64,000 bases of DNA from Membranipora membranacea (lineage: Eukaryota > Bryozoa > Gymnolaemata > Cheilostomatida > Membraniporidae). Of this stretch, positions 23,701 through 35,574 are shown piece after piece (position 1 is the first letter of the stretch; each line of letters opens with the position of its first letter). Position numbers and translations under genes: made by a program. A model generated the notes under the pieces. The model searched no databases. It was not told where the DNA came from and was given only the letters and a program-made list of their open reading frames with translations. The DNA is taken from contig OU612068.1 of the NCBI GenBank assembly GCA_914767715.1, positions 7,192,001 to 7,256,000 on the forward strand. The letters run 5' to 3'.

Positions 23701-23838
23701 ATGTTTATAGTGATGATGGTGATGTTGCTGGTGGTCATGCTGCTCACTTTGAGGCAATCCGCATTGGAGAGCATGCCGAGGAACTCTATCAAATCTGTTA
23801 TATGGTGGGAGAGCTGCATTTGAGATCATAGTGTGCAT
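11711..23838 (-). CDS. AJUBA: Ajuba/LIMD1/WTIP-type protein with three LIM domains and a long C-terminal tail
   Basis: Family proteins are scaffolds at cell junctions and in the nucleus; they inhibit LATS in Hippo signalling and act with Snail and P-bodies (established for the family). Eight exons on the minus strand: 23838-23220, 19451-19350, 18191-18124, 17094-17032, 15795-15665, 15248-15197, 14163-14095, 13231-11711; all phases join, giving 874 aa. An in-frame stop lies upstream of the ATG. Residues 1-206 are low complexity (His/Asn/Ser-rich). LIM1 209-262 ([24 protein letters not shown]), LIM2 274-328 ([19 protein letters not shown]) and LIM3 334-395 ([23 protein letters not shown]) match Ajuba/LIMD1 more closely than zyxin/LPP. 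Residues 396-874 are a Ser/Pro/Thr/Gln-rich tail encoded in the same uninterrupted exon as the end of LIM3. Known Ajuba proteins end soon after LIM3, so this tail is odd. The symbol is a family label. Confidence 0.92.
12478..12637 (-). repeat. 30-bp coding tandem repeat in the Ajuba-like tail
   Basis: About five 30-bp units each encode ten residues of the pattern (N/T)QPQ-x-(V/L/M)-L-(S/T)-P-(T/I), for example [10 protein letters not shown]. Each unit therefore carries one Ser/Thr-Pro site. The unit length is a multiple of three, so the frame is preserved. Confidence 0.85.
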
Positions 23839-24668
23839 ATTGTACGCATATATCGTTAATCACACTGCTGTCCACAGCATCCAGTTAACCTATTCTGCGT
23901 ATATCTGAAATGTAAGAATTACGTCCAATGACAGGAGGAAATTTACAATTAATTGGCTGCAATTTTATTTTCTAACCATGCACCATATTCATTGCACAGA
24001 CTACCAACAATACTTTTACAAGCCACTAAATATAAGCACAAGTAGTATGAGAATATATGAAAATACCTGTTGCTCTCTTCTGCACTTGTACATAATATGC
24101 CAACTGCTGTCACTGCTTTGGCTCTTCAACACTGACATGTATTGGAAGACGCAGAATTATTGAGCCTCTCCTGCTCATATATCCTATCATAAATGAACTA
24201 CTAAATTTAGCAGAGCACTATCACAAGCATTCTTTCATGACAACATGTGCATTAAGTGTATGAATACATAAATAATAACATAAATTGATATTTTACAACA
24301 TTTGATATTATTATCCTCTAAATTTAGGCTTAAAAAATATTTTTATCACTCAATATAGTATAAGTTACCATTAAATTCTATTAAATCAAATCAAAATTCA
24401 CTATTGGTTAAAGAAATCATATTGATTCAATTGCGGATTGTACTTGTGCAAATTTACCGAAGACTGGGAAAGAAAACTAATACGAATACCTCACGGCTCA
24501 TTATCCACAATGCAATAGTGCAGAGAGTTTTTCATATTTTACATCTGGGACCTATTACCCTTTTCAGCCATCTTATCATTGCCAGCTATGCCTGGGATCT
24601 CCCCTAAGGAAGTCTCTTAGTTTATAACAGTTTCCCGGTGTGTTCCATCCCTGCAAAACAGACAAACT
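23839..24668. promoter_or_regulatory. Divergent intergenic region between Ajuba-like and AP1G genes
   Basis: The two start codons face away from each other and are separated by 830 bp, so the 5' ends and core promoters of both genes are expected here or in nearby leader exons. No TATA box or other motif could be assigned with confidence. A shared bidirectional promoter is inference from geometry only. Confidence 0.45.
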
Positions 24669-27600
24669 ATGGAGAAGATCAAGGTAAGTGCTTGGGGTGT
24701 GTTTTTCAAGTGGCTTTTGATAATGATATTGATAACTGTGCTATGCATCTGGTTTGCAAAATTACAAACAGCAGGTGACCTTTTTATTATTTTTTTTATA
24801 GGAAGGTGGTCCCTCCCTCCTTTCCTCTCCAGTCTCAATTCACATCAAGCCAAGTAGATACCAGAAATATCACAATTATAAGTATCCTTTGAAGAAAAAT
24901 GGAAGTTTTCTCACTTCATTTGTCCCTGTGAAGTGTGAGTCATCAAACTTGTGAATGGGAAGTGCATTCATTCAATATTACAAACAAATCATTTTGGCCA
25001 ATCATCCTCTTCCTTCCTGAATAAAAGTGAAATCCCTTTTTGATAATAATAATAGTGGTTACTACTACCTGTTACCCGACCTAGTCCTTCATTGTCTAAA
25101 TGGGGCTGCGGTCCCGGATGCTATTGATTGCTATCCCAGTGAGGCAGTGAGCACCACCATGTGTGTCCTCTCTGCTACCATTCTCTTAATTAACATGTAA
25201 TGTATCAGTACCAATTGGTTTATTCTGGATTTTAGAGAAGGACATACATGCCGATGTCATGAGAATCATCCTCATGCTCCTTGATATTTCCCCTAGCTTA
25301 TTACAAGAAATGTCATATTCTGATGTCTCAAATGTTGATACTATCCTCTCTTTATTGTCATTGACCATATTTCATGACCTCCATGCGTAGCCTAGGTCTG
25401 AGACGGTCATACAACCAGCGCTGATCTGTTTTCGACTGACTCTCTGTGGATAACGATTTTACATAAAACCCTATCCTTCTAGCAATATTTCAGCTTGCGT
25501 TTTACTGTAGAGGTGTATCCTATTCGTTGTAGAATCATGTAAACAAGCTTCAGTCACAGATTCTGACTTCACCTAAGAAGTTGCGAGATCTGATTCGTGA
25601 AATTCGAGCTGCTAAAACCCAGGCTGAGGAGAGAGCCGTAGTTAACAAAGAGACTGCAGACATAAGAAACAGCTTCAGAGACGAGGATAGTACCTATCGC
25701 TGTCGCAATGTCGCCAAGCTCCTCTACATTTACATGCTTGGTTATGATGCTCACTATGGTCAGGTAAGATAATCAGTGATAATATTTCGGTAACTTTTGT
25801 GTTTACCAAAATTTGATCTCGTACACAGTGTTTGAGTTCCTCCACGTCTGAGCAATGTCTTTGCCCTTAGCACACCAGTCCTTCTTTGTTCCAAAAGCCT
25901 GATGCTTTTGTAATGGTTTTGTAGTTGGAATGTATGAAGCTTATTGCATCGCCAAGATTTACTGATAAAAGAATCGGTTATCTCGGAGCAATGTTGCTGC
26001 TTGATGAAAGAACGGATGTTCACATACTTGTCACCAACTGCCTTAAAAGGTAGGTTATTTTATCATGAAAAGGGCTACGTGATTGCACTCTAGATGGATG
26101 TTGGTCATATTTGGTCCTACATTTCATTGATGCCTGTCATAAACTTTCCTCCGGATGTTCGAGGTGTGACCAAATACCTCAGACTTGTTAAGATGCTCAG
26201 CATATATTTAGATCAAGGATGACTTGAGCAATAATCACATAAATATACTGAGGAGCCATGGCATACATCTTGTCTGGATCACAAGGACATTATTGGTTGC
26301 TACCCACCTGGCCTTACATGTTTGTGGAAGTAGAACAGCAAAAGCTTTTTGACCAATACAAAAAAATTAAAATATGATAATTTTTTTCAGTGATTTGAAC
26401 CACAACACACAGTACATTGCTGCCTTAGCCTTGTGCACACTCGGCAACATAGCCTCTCCTGAAATGGGTAGAGATTTAGCCGGTGAAATGGAAAGAGTAA
26501 TCAAATCATCAAATGCGTATCTTAAGAAGAAAGCTATTCTGTGTGCTGTGAAAATCTGTCGGAAGGTAAATTTAATTCAGAGGTGTTCCTCTTATTAGGA
26601 TTATTCTTCTTGCATAAAACAACGGCTCTATCTTAGAGTTGGACACATTCTAAGTGCATCATCAATACTGTCTACTACAGTATAAGCTTTTAACGTTTCT
26701 AGTGCACTGTGTCATGCAATATGTTGGTACTGCTCTCTTGTAAGTTTAAAATACTCTGTGCTGGTGCTGTGTGTTAGTGCTGTGTATTGGTAGAGTTTAC
26801 GTGCTGTGTATTGGGAGTGTTTACTTGCAATCAGTGGCATAATTAGTCACTGTTTCTGTATACTTTAGGTACCTGAGTTGATGGAGATGTTTATACCCTG
26901 TACACGATCACTACTCAACGAGAAGAATCACGGTGTATTACTAGCAGCAGTAGCTCTCATCACAGAGATGTGTAGGCTTAGTCCTGATACACTGACTCAT
27001 TTCAGAAAGGTAGCCTTTTGCACATCTTATGGGTTATAATATCTACTTTAATATCACTGGTTTATAATGTTATACAGTTGACCAACACTGGCGACTTTAC
27101 TTCCTGTATTTAAATCAACAGCTGAAATCTTGATTTTACCAGGCTTGCCAAAGAGTAGTACAGTGACTGTAGACATGCTACTAGTTGTCTGATATGGAAA
27201 GGTTGATGCTTTGATAAGATTATGCTTCGGTAGTTTGCACTGATAGGAAATGCTAACTTTTCTTACCTCACTAAATCTATCTATCTATATGAACTTTCAT
27301 TGAAAGTTGAATGGGAATATCTTAAAAGGCTTGTACTGTTTGTATATCCCACTTCTGATTTAGTTTCATGTCTTCTTATCAGTAATGGTTATCACCTGCT
27401 AACCAGTGTCACAATATCATATGTCTGTGTGTTTTTCAGTCAGTACCGCTATTAGTGAGAATTTTGAAGAATTTAATCATGGCAGGATATTCTCCGGAAC
27501 ATGATGTATCTGGAATCAGCGATCCCTTCCTTCAGGTTGGTACACTTACTTTTCCTGCTCCTATCGACTTGTGATTTTCATCCACACAAATTGAAATCCT

Positions 27601-30600
27601 CCTAACTGATTATTGAATATTCAAAGCATAACTTGATGTCATGGGGCAGTCAGCTTGACAAAACTCATAGTAACATAAACAAGATGAAATTATATTATTT
27701 CAATGTATATTATATTGCATCATTATTCTCGCGGTAATAGTGGTCCAGATGGAATTCGAGGGATCGCTTTTGAGATGCAAAGCGAATAACTTATTTTTCA
27801 ACCTAACTCGCCTTATTGAAATAGGAGGCATTGCATTTGTCATACCCATGTGTTTGAAAGCTCCGTTTGGTGTTCATCCTCGAAACAGCGGGTACAAATA
27901 AGAAGGCATGAAATTTGTGTTGATCTCACAAGTTTGTTGAAATATGAACGAAGAAAGTTATCCCACAAGTGTTAAGCAAATTTGTAATTGAATTTGCTAT
28001 TTTTCAGATAAGAATATTGAAGTTGTTGAGGTTATTAGGGTGTCATGATGATGACGCTAGTGAAACTATGAATGACATTCTGGCACAGGTGAGTTATTTC
28101 CTCAGTCTTGCTTTGCTGTGATTTGTAATTTGAGCCAGGTAAGAGGCTATATCTATAGTCACTGGCCTGATCATCCGCCTTATGATTATTTATAAACTCT
28201 GAGACAGCAATTAGTCATGAATTCTCTATATTAAAATTGACTATCAATTAGACAAATGATTGTTTAATCAATCAAGTGCTGCCTGAAAAAAAAACATCAA
28301 TTTGGTTCAAATGTGTGGAAGATTTGGCTTTACTCAAGTGCACTAATTTATAGTTTGAACAGTAAAGAAGTACTTTTAATATTGTATACGGAGAGATTGT
28401 TCATCATGGAAGCTTCACTCCGATAAGGTTTTAGCCTCAGGCCTTCCTATATGCCTCATTCATGCCTTAATTTTTATTTGGTAGGTTGCTACAAATACAG
28501 AGAGCAGTAAGAATGTAGGCAATGCTATACTGTACGAGACTTGCTGTACCATCATGGAGATCAACTCTGAGAGCGGACTCAGAGTTCTAGCCGTCAATAT
28601 ACTCGGTAGATTTCTTCTTAACAATGACAAAAACATCAGGTGAGTGTTATCAGATTAGGTTAGCTTTGTTGAACAGGGATGATTTTCTACAATACGGTTG
28701 GAATTTCAAATATGAATGTAAATGTGATGTATGTGTCAGTATTAGCTAGAGCATACTTTTGCTAGTTAGTGGGTAAGACTTTGTTAGCTAGTGGCAATTT
28801 TTTCTAGGAGTCAATATAAAGTACTGAGGCTGATTTATTGTCAATATTGTATTATGTTTATGGATTATTTTATTGTTAAATTGTAATATTTCAAGCCTGG
28901 ATGAAATGCGAACTTACCCTTCTACAAATACTTTACTTCTCAATGGTACCAGCAAATAGATCTACATATTTCCGTGTGCACTCGATTTCAACATTCCTAT
29001 AATGCATATTTATCTGCTGTTGTAGATATGTGGCCTTGAGTACATTGTTGAAGGTCATCAATGTTGACCACACAGCTGTACAGAGACACAGGAGTACCAT
29101 CGTTGACTGTTTACGAGATGTCGACAGCACTATCAAAAAGTGAGTTATTTATCCATTTTTCAGGAACTTTATAGGGTGTAGAAGTTTGAGAGTCTATACA
29201 TCCCAGAGAGTGTTGTATTATGATGCATGCGGTTGTCTAAAATACAATTGTGGCTCTAACTTGGTCCTGACCACTTCACTGCTGCGCCCATATGCTGAAT
29301 GAAAAGATAGTTGCTGCAAGTAAGATAGAGATGGAACAAAACATACCTAGCTGGCCATTACAGTCGGTGTGTAGTATATCTATCTCATGGGAACAATAAT
29401 CATGGCTTTGTCTTTCTTTCAGACGAGCGATGGAGTTGAGTTTTGCACTTATAAATGAGAACAATGTGAGAGGTATGATCAAAGAGTTATTAGAGTTTAT
29501 CGTCACCTGTGATGATGACTTCAAGGCTGATGCTGCCTCAAATATTGTACTGGCAGCAGACAAATACTCTCCTAACAAAAGATGGCACGTTGATACAGTA
29601 TTAAGGGTAAGCTCAATTTAATTTTTTTTATTTTTTTTAATCTTGAATCTGCGTACGAGTTTGCCACCAAATAATTTTGCAACCTTCAGGCAGCATTGAT
29701 ACAAATTACATCAACCGCATGGTAAATGTATTCCTTGCACCTTCCTTGCACTGAATTGTTTATAATAAATCATCTTCTGTTTATGTGCCCTAATTTTATA
29801 TGTGACTCTCCGTTGCCAGGTATTGATATCAGCAGGAGAGCACCTGAGAGATGATGTCATATACAGTATGTGTCAGCTTGTAGCAAATACCAGTGAACTT
29901 CATCAGTACAGGTATGTAATATTCATGTAATAATCATATATACATATTTCCCTCAATACTCTTCGACCCAATCCAGGGAAAGATGTTGTTGAAAACACCA
30001 AAAAACATGAATCTGATGGTTTGCTATATCTTCACCCAACACTCTATTAACAGCAGTTTGCTGTTGGGCCTGCTGCCAAACAATTTAAAGCCACCTTTGC
30101 TCATATGTGGTGATACATTTAATTAAAAAATTTCCATGTGTTCAATGACATCAAAACTATTTACAGTTCCAAAGACTTGACTAAAAACTGATGTAGATAT
30201 GAGTTATACCTGCTGATATTTTTCATACAGTACATATATTATGTATTACATATTACAATGCTTTTATAGTGTTGTGTATTCATTTTCTTGTAGTGTTCAG
30301 AGGTTATTTTTAGCTTTGAAGGATAACCCCACACAGCAGGCATTATCTCAGGTAGCGTGCTGGTGTGTAGGAGAGTATGGTGATGTATTAGTACATGGCT
30401 CCTCTGAGGAGGCAGAACCTATACAGGTGAGCTTGTCGTTACTCTAGTTAAGCGTTGGCAGCCACCCTCAGCTAACTTCATGAGTAGAGGAAAATACCAC
30501 CGGATTGAAATATGCTTGTAATCCAGTTACATATTATATTAAATGCGGTGAGCTGTGGTCTGACCAACACATGTCAGATGTTACATATGATGCTAATATT

Positions 30601-33600
30601 TCTCAGTGTCATCGCACTTTCAGCACATGCTTTGTTAGAAAGGTGTAAATTAATCTTATGATCTGCGGAAATAGGATGTGGGTGGACACAATATTCCTTA
30701 ATTAAAAATTAAACAAACCTATACTAAGCTTCAGTTTCTACTGCACACAAAGATAATGTATGTAGTGGATGGAATAGTGGAATAGTAATAGCAATGGAAA
30801 GTAATTTTGTAATTGTAGATATCAGAGGATGAAGTATTAGATGTTTTAGAGAAGACACTCATATCCAGTCTGTCCTCTGTGATATCCAAAGAATATGCAC
30901 TCAATGCACTGGTTAAGCTCAGCACCCGGTTCAGCCAAACAGTAGAGTAAGTGCATATGATGAGTATTATCCTGTTGCTTTTGTTAAATAGTCGCCACAT
31001 CTTTCATGATGTCGGATATTCGAATTTCACACGTGGTAAATTGGCTAATTTAACTTGAACATTCATTATTTTCAGGCTTTTGTTTTGAGCCAAGGCATGA
31101 AATCAAACTCGCTTGTTTTGACTGGTAGTCTATCTATGGGTAAAATACAAGGGTGGCACACATGCCCATTTTTGTCCTGATGTTCTCATTTTTTCACTTA
31201 TGCTATCTTCAATTTAAAGTCACATGGGTTACTCAAAATGCCCAGCTGTCGGTATATCTTAGCACTTCTAGTACTTGCCACATTCATATATATAAAGGCC
31301 CTACTTGACGCATGGCCATGTATGATTTCTTACTGATGTCTTGACCTCTGATTTACTTCTATGTTCCTGACTAAGTATGACGGTTTGATGTTTCAGGCGA
31401 GTGAAGTCTATAGTGGCTCCGTATGGATCATCCACAGACGTAGAGTTACAACAGAGGGCTGCTGAGTTCTCACACTTATTCGGTACTCATGCAGATCTGC
31501 GCAGTGGTCTGCTCGAGCGAATGCCCCTTGTTGGTAGGTAGTCTTACACTTTGTCAGTCTGTTTGGTCTTATCGACCTCACATCCACGTGAAATTATATT
31601 TGTATTGCATGTTTAACTGACAAGTATTCCGAGCATGTGTGTGACGGGAGATTGTTGGTACATTTGAATGCGTTGTGATAATTGAAGGGTGCCTTTCTGA
31701 CATTACAACTGTGCAAAGTTATTTAGCCATAGATTTAATAATAAGTCTGTGAGTTTAACTGGTAAGATTTTGCAGATGTAATGATAATAGTTTGTTTACC
31801 GAGTTTTACAATTGAAGCTGAGGATGCAAACTTATCAAAACTTGGAATGTTTAACTCACTGATTCTTATTGCTATTTTACCGTGTACTTTTACAGAATCA
31901 AAGTCTAATCTAGTCAATGGTAGCGGTGGTATGGATACAATCACCTCACACGCTGCCGATCAGGAACCAGACTTACTCGGTGGTGTCGGCAGCAGAAGTC
32001 CTGTGAGAACTTCACCCTTAGATAGTCAAACACAACCATTAACTAACCAGGTATGTTTTGATAGAAGTTCATCATGCAATAAATTAGCTTGCATATAACA
32101 GGCGACATGGTGCTCATAACCGGTCAAATTGAATAAATATTTATCTACATGGGAATCACCACTGATATATTGTGCTCAGCAATTTGCTAGGGAAAAAATA
32201 TACTAGAAACTATGTTACATTGTGTCTTCCACAAAACTGCTCTCAAACATTCAAACTAAAGCAAGAAGGAATTTCAATAGACAAAAGGAAATGGGATATC
32301 GATGGCTAAACCAAAAGAGTTTGATCAAAAATACCACCCACTGAGTACCAACAAGCATCACATTGCATCTCTGAATAATTATATTTTACAGAGTTCTAGC
32401 ATAATGGACATATTAGGAGATATATCTAGCTCTGCACCAGCAGCTGCGCCGATCCCCGGAACTGGAAGCTCAGGCACAAACGATTTACTCGATATATTAG
32501 GAGGGCCTTCATTGCTGTCCTCTGCTCCCACTATGCCAAACAACACAGGTAGTGTACACTTTTTGATAATTGTCCAATTGAATTGAAAGGAACTGATTAA
32601 CTATATACAAATTGGTGCGGAGTTGCTTTACCCATCAAAAATCACGTCACAGTAGCCAATATCAGTCAACATTCCTAATAGTGAATGAGATCACATACTC
32701 AGTACTGACTTATGTGATAGATAAGTTATTTGCAGTGCTCCTAAGCATTAATTAACACACATTCTTTGGGTTTTTTTTAGGTATGAACAATTCTATGGAC
32801 CTGTTGAACAACCTTGGACTCGGGTCCTCAGCCCCCGCTCCCACCAATAATATGGGTGGTTCTATGTCTATAATGGATGATTTTGGTCTAGGCCTTGTTG
32901 GTCCTCCAGCTACAAATGGGGATTGTAAGTACAGATTAAATGCTTTTGTTACAACAACTTGTTCATCGATGCCATAATGTCCCAGAGATCGCTTTTTCCT
33001 GTCCATATTTGGACGTGGTTTTCGAAGGCTTATTCCAATATGTTTGCCATACCAACATTACGTTGATGATATGAATAATGTTCTTATAATGTAATTTTTT
33101 TTGGACAGCCTCTTCATCCATCCCATCACTAGTTGCATACAATAAGAATAGCCTCAGCCTAAATCTGGACTTTGTGAGAGCTCCCGGTAGTCTAGATGTA
33201 ACAATCAACATGACAGCAACCAACAGCGGCAACAGCGAAATCACAGACTTTGTTTTCCAAGCAGCAGTACCCAAATCGTTTTCTCTCAGCCTACAGCCTC
33301 CTTCTGGCAATCAAATTGCTGCCTTTGGGCTAGGCAGCGTTACACAGAGTATGCTCATCAGAAACCCTACCAAGGTTGGTCTTAGTATTATTTGTATTAA
33401 ATCTGGTTTGTTAACCAAGTGTGTTTGTTGTGGTTAAAGAAACTACTGCTTTAGATCTCAAAATGCAATAAACAGCCCATCAAGTTTTACTGCAGATGAT
33501 ATTTCTTTTGACATGATTACATTATGTTATTATGAAAAACAAGTCGCTGACATCAGAATGACCTCAAGTGGAAGAGCGATTAAATCAGTTGTAACTTGCC

Positions 33601-33731
33601 ATTATTATTGTTAGAATTCTCTTTTGCAGCAACAATTGAAATTGCGGTTGCGTTTACAATTCACTAAGGATGGCTCACAAATGAAGGAGATTGAAGATGT
33701 TTCAAATATACCAGAAGCAGCATGGCGGTGA
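24669..33731 (+). CDS. AP1G1: AP-1 clathrin adaptor complex, gamma subunit (gamma adaptin)
   Basis: Large subunit of the AP-1 adaptor, which sorts cargo into clathrin vesicles at the trans-Golgi and endosomes. Nineteen exons join in phase to 867 aa (human AP1G1 about 820): 24669-24683, 25560-25763, 25925-26049, 26391-26565, 26869-27009, 27440-27535, 28008-28088, 28485-28639, 29026-29139, 29423-29606, 29820-29911, 30294-30426, 30819-30946, 31397-31533, 31896-32050, 32392-32548, 32781-32924, 33109-33374, 33630-33731. The adaptin trunk is about residues 1-590 ([44 protein letters not shown]). The hinge, about 594-745, is rich in Ser/Pro/Gly with DLLGG and LLDILGG motifs, as expected for clathrin-binding hinges. 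The gamma-ear, about 745-867, has [11 protein letters not shown] and ends PEAAWR. Exon 1 encodes only five residues (MEKIK) and is the least certain. AATAAA at 34449 may end the transcript. Confidence 0.94.
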
Positions 33732-35574
33732 TTTTTAATCACACGCTCGATTTTTACCCTACACACATCACAAAGCTACGTACAGACAGAGTACACATGT
33801 TAACTACAATAGGACAGGACCGATGCAAACTGGCTCAACACCACTTCCCCGCCGGATGTAGTGATTTATGGTTGTCTACCGATTAATGAAAGCAGCGCAG
33901 CAGGCAGATTTGATTCCATCTTTTATCTTTGCTTGGGTTCTTTAGCGAAATCAATTGGTACAAAGTATTTTTTGGTGTCGACAAAGAGCTTTTTTTACAT
34001 TCCAATCTTACTGTCCAAGGTATGCTGCTATCTGATGGTGCTTGATTGAGTGTTGCGCCCTAATGGCGTCACTCTTTCAGTTCTTATTTTATCGGTTTGT
34101 AGACTATAGTAGAGTTTGTGTTTATGACGATTTTATATTTTCCCCGTCATTCATTATGATCAGTAATATATTTTTCATTATAACGGAATATTGTGTCATC
34201 ATCCAATGATTTGAAATGGGAGTTTGAATACATTTTCATATCACAAATTTAGCCTGTGATTCAGTGAACAATGAGGAGGGCAGGCATGGATATTCCTTCC
34301 ATCTCACACTTGTTTAAAAGCGTCACTTGATTAACCCTACCCTACATCCATGGAGTTATTGAATCAGTTAAGTAATATTACCGCCATGTGGTATTATAAA
34401 TGTTGTCTTTGTAATTTGTTATAATGCCATCAATTTATTTATAACATCAATAAATATATTAAATCGAAGATATAAATATCAAAACATTGAAATGGTTATA
34501 TAAATTCCACCATCACCAAAACTGGAGAGTTGTAATCAACATGATAATAAAAAAAATATTTATTCTAAGATTATGGTGTACAAACTACAATTAATATAAA
34601 TGATCTATGTGCACTCGGGTGAATAAATAATATGACAAGACAATATTAAGGAATGTTTAACCACTATGAGAGACTATGATACTTTTTGGTAATATGACAA
34701 AGAATGGGATAGAGACCACCGACATAAGAATAAAGCATATTATTGGACATATTATTGAATTATGATTTGTCCCCTCTTGTTTTGAGTGCATATAACTCAC
34801 TTAGCTGTGATGATAGACTGGGAACTTTCATGACAACAGATTTGGAGTGAGCATATTACATGTGGCTCCCATATTAACCTAGCATCTATACAAGCTGCAG
34901 ATTTTATGCTACCGGGCTTGGGGTGAAGAGTACAGCTTGTGACCATGACTTCTTTTGTCAGGACTTGCAAACACTACGGCTCACCCCCATAACTATTTAG
35001 TGATTGTTTTTTGACGTGATAAAAATCTCTTGAGGTAGGTCGATTCAAACAGCTATTATCAAAATCTGGATAGGAATGGAATCGATCTAATTTCACAGCT
35101 TAATTTATGATAATATAAAATAATTTGCACAAGCCAATAAAGAGACAATTTGAAATTTCCCAGTCATCAGAAGAGTGGGCTGGACCAGAGCTATTTGGAA
35201 TGATCTATATAGCATTGATCTGCTATCTCAAGCTATTATAAAACAAAGGAGCAATATAAATGACTAGACTCATAGCTCATTAAGTAAACATCAATAAATT
35301 GGTGGACTGCCAGTGGCCATTCAAACATGGAAAAGACAAGTAGAAATAAATTTGATAGGATTTGGAGCTCCAGACAAGTCACATTTACATAGAGAATGGG
35401 AAGACTTAATTCTGTGCGACCAACAATCCGTCAGCTTCACACTAAATTTACAGCACTCCAGTTATATATAGGAGCTAAATACCATGGTCGATGTCATGGA
35501 GTGAAATGTAGTTGTGAGATGTACTTATTATGACAGTGTTTCCTTACGCGTGTATCGTTTGTCAAGGTAGAGAT
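33732..35574. other. Tail-to-tail intergenic region (AP1G / cytochrome b561)
   Basis: Non-coding. Candidate poly(A) signals are AATAAA at 34449-34454 on the + strand for AP1G and TTTATT at 34559-34564, which is AATAAA on the minus strand, for cytochrome b561. If both are used, the two transcripts end about 50-100 bp apart without overlapping. Nothing else was recognised. Confidence 0.4.
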
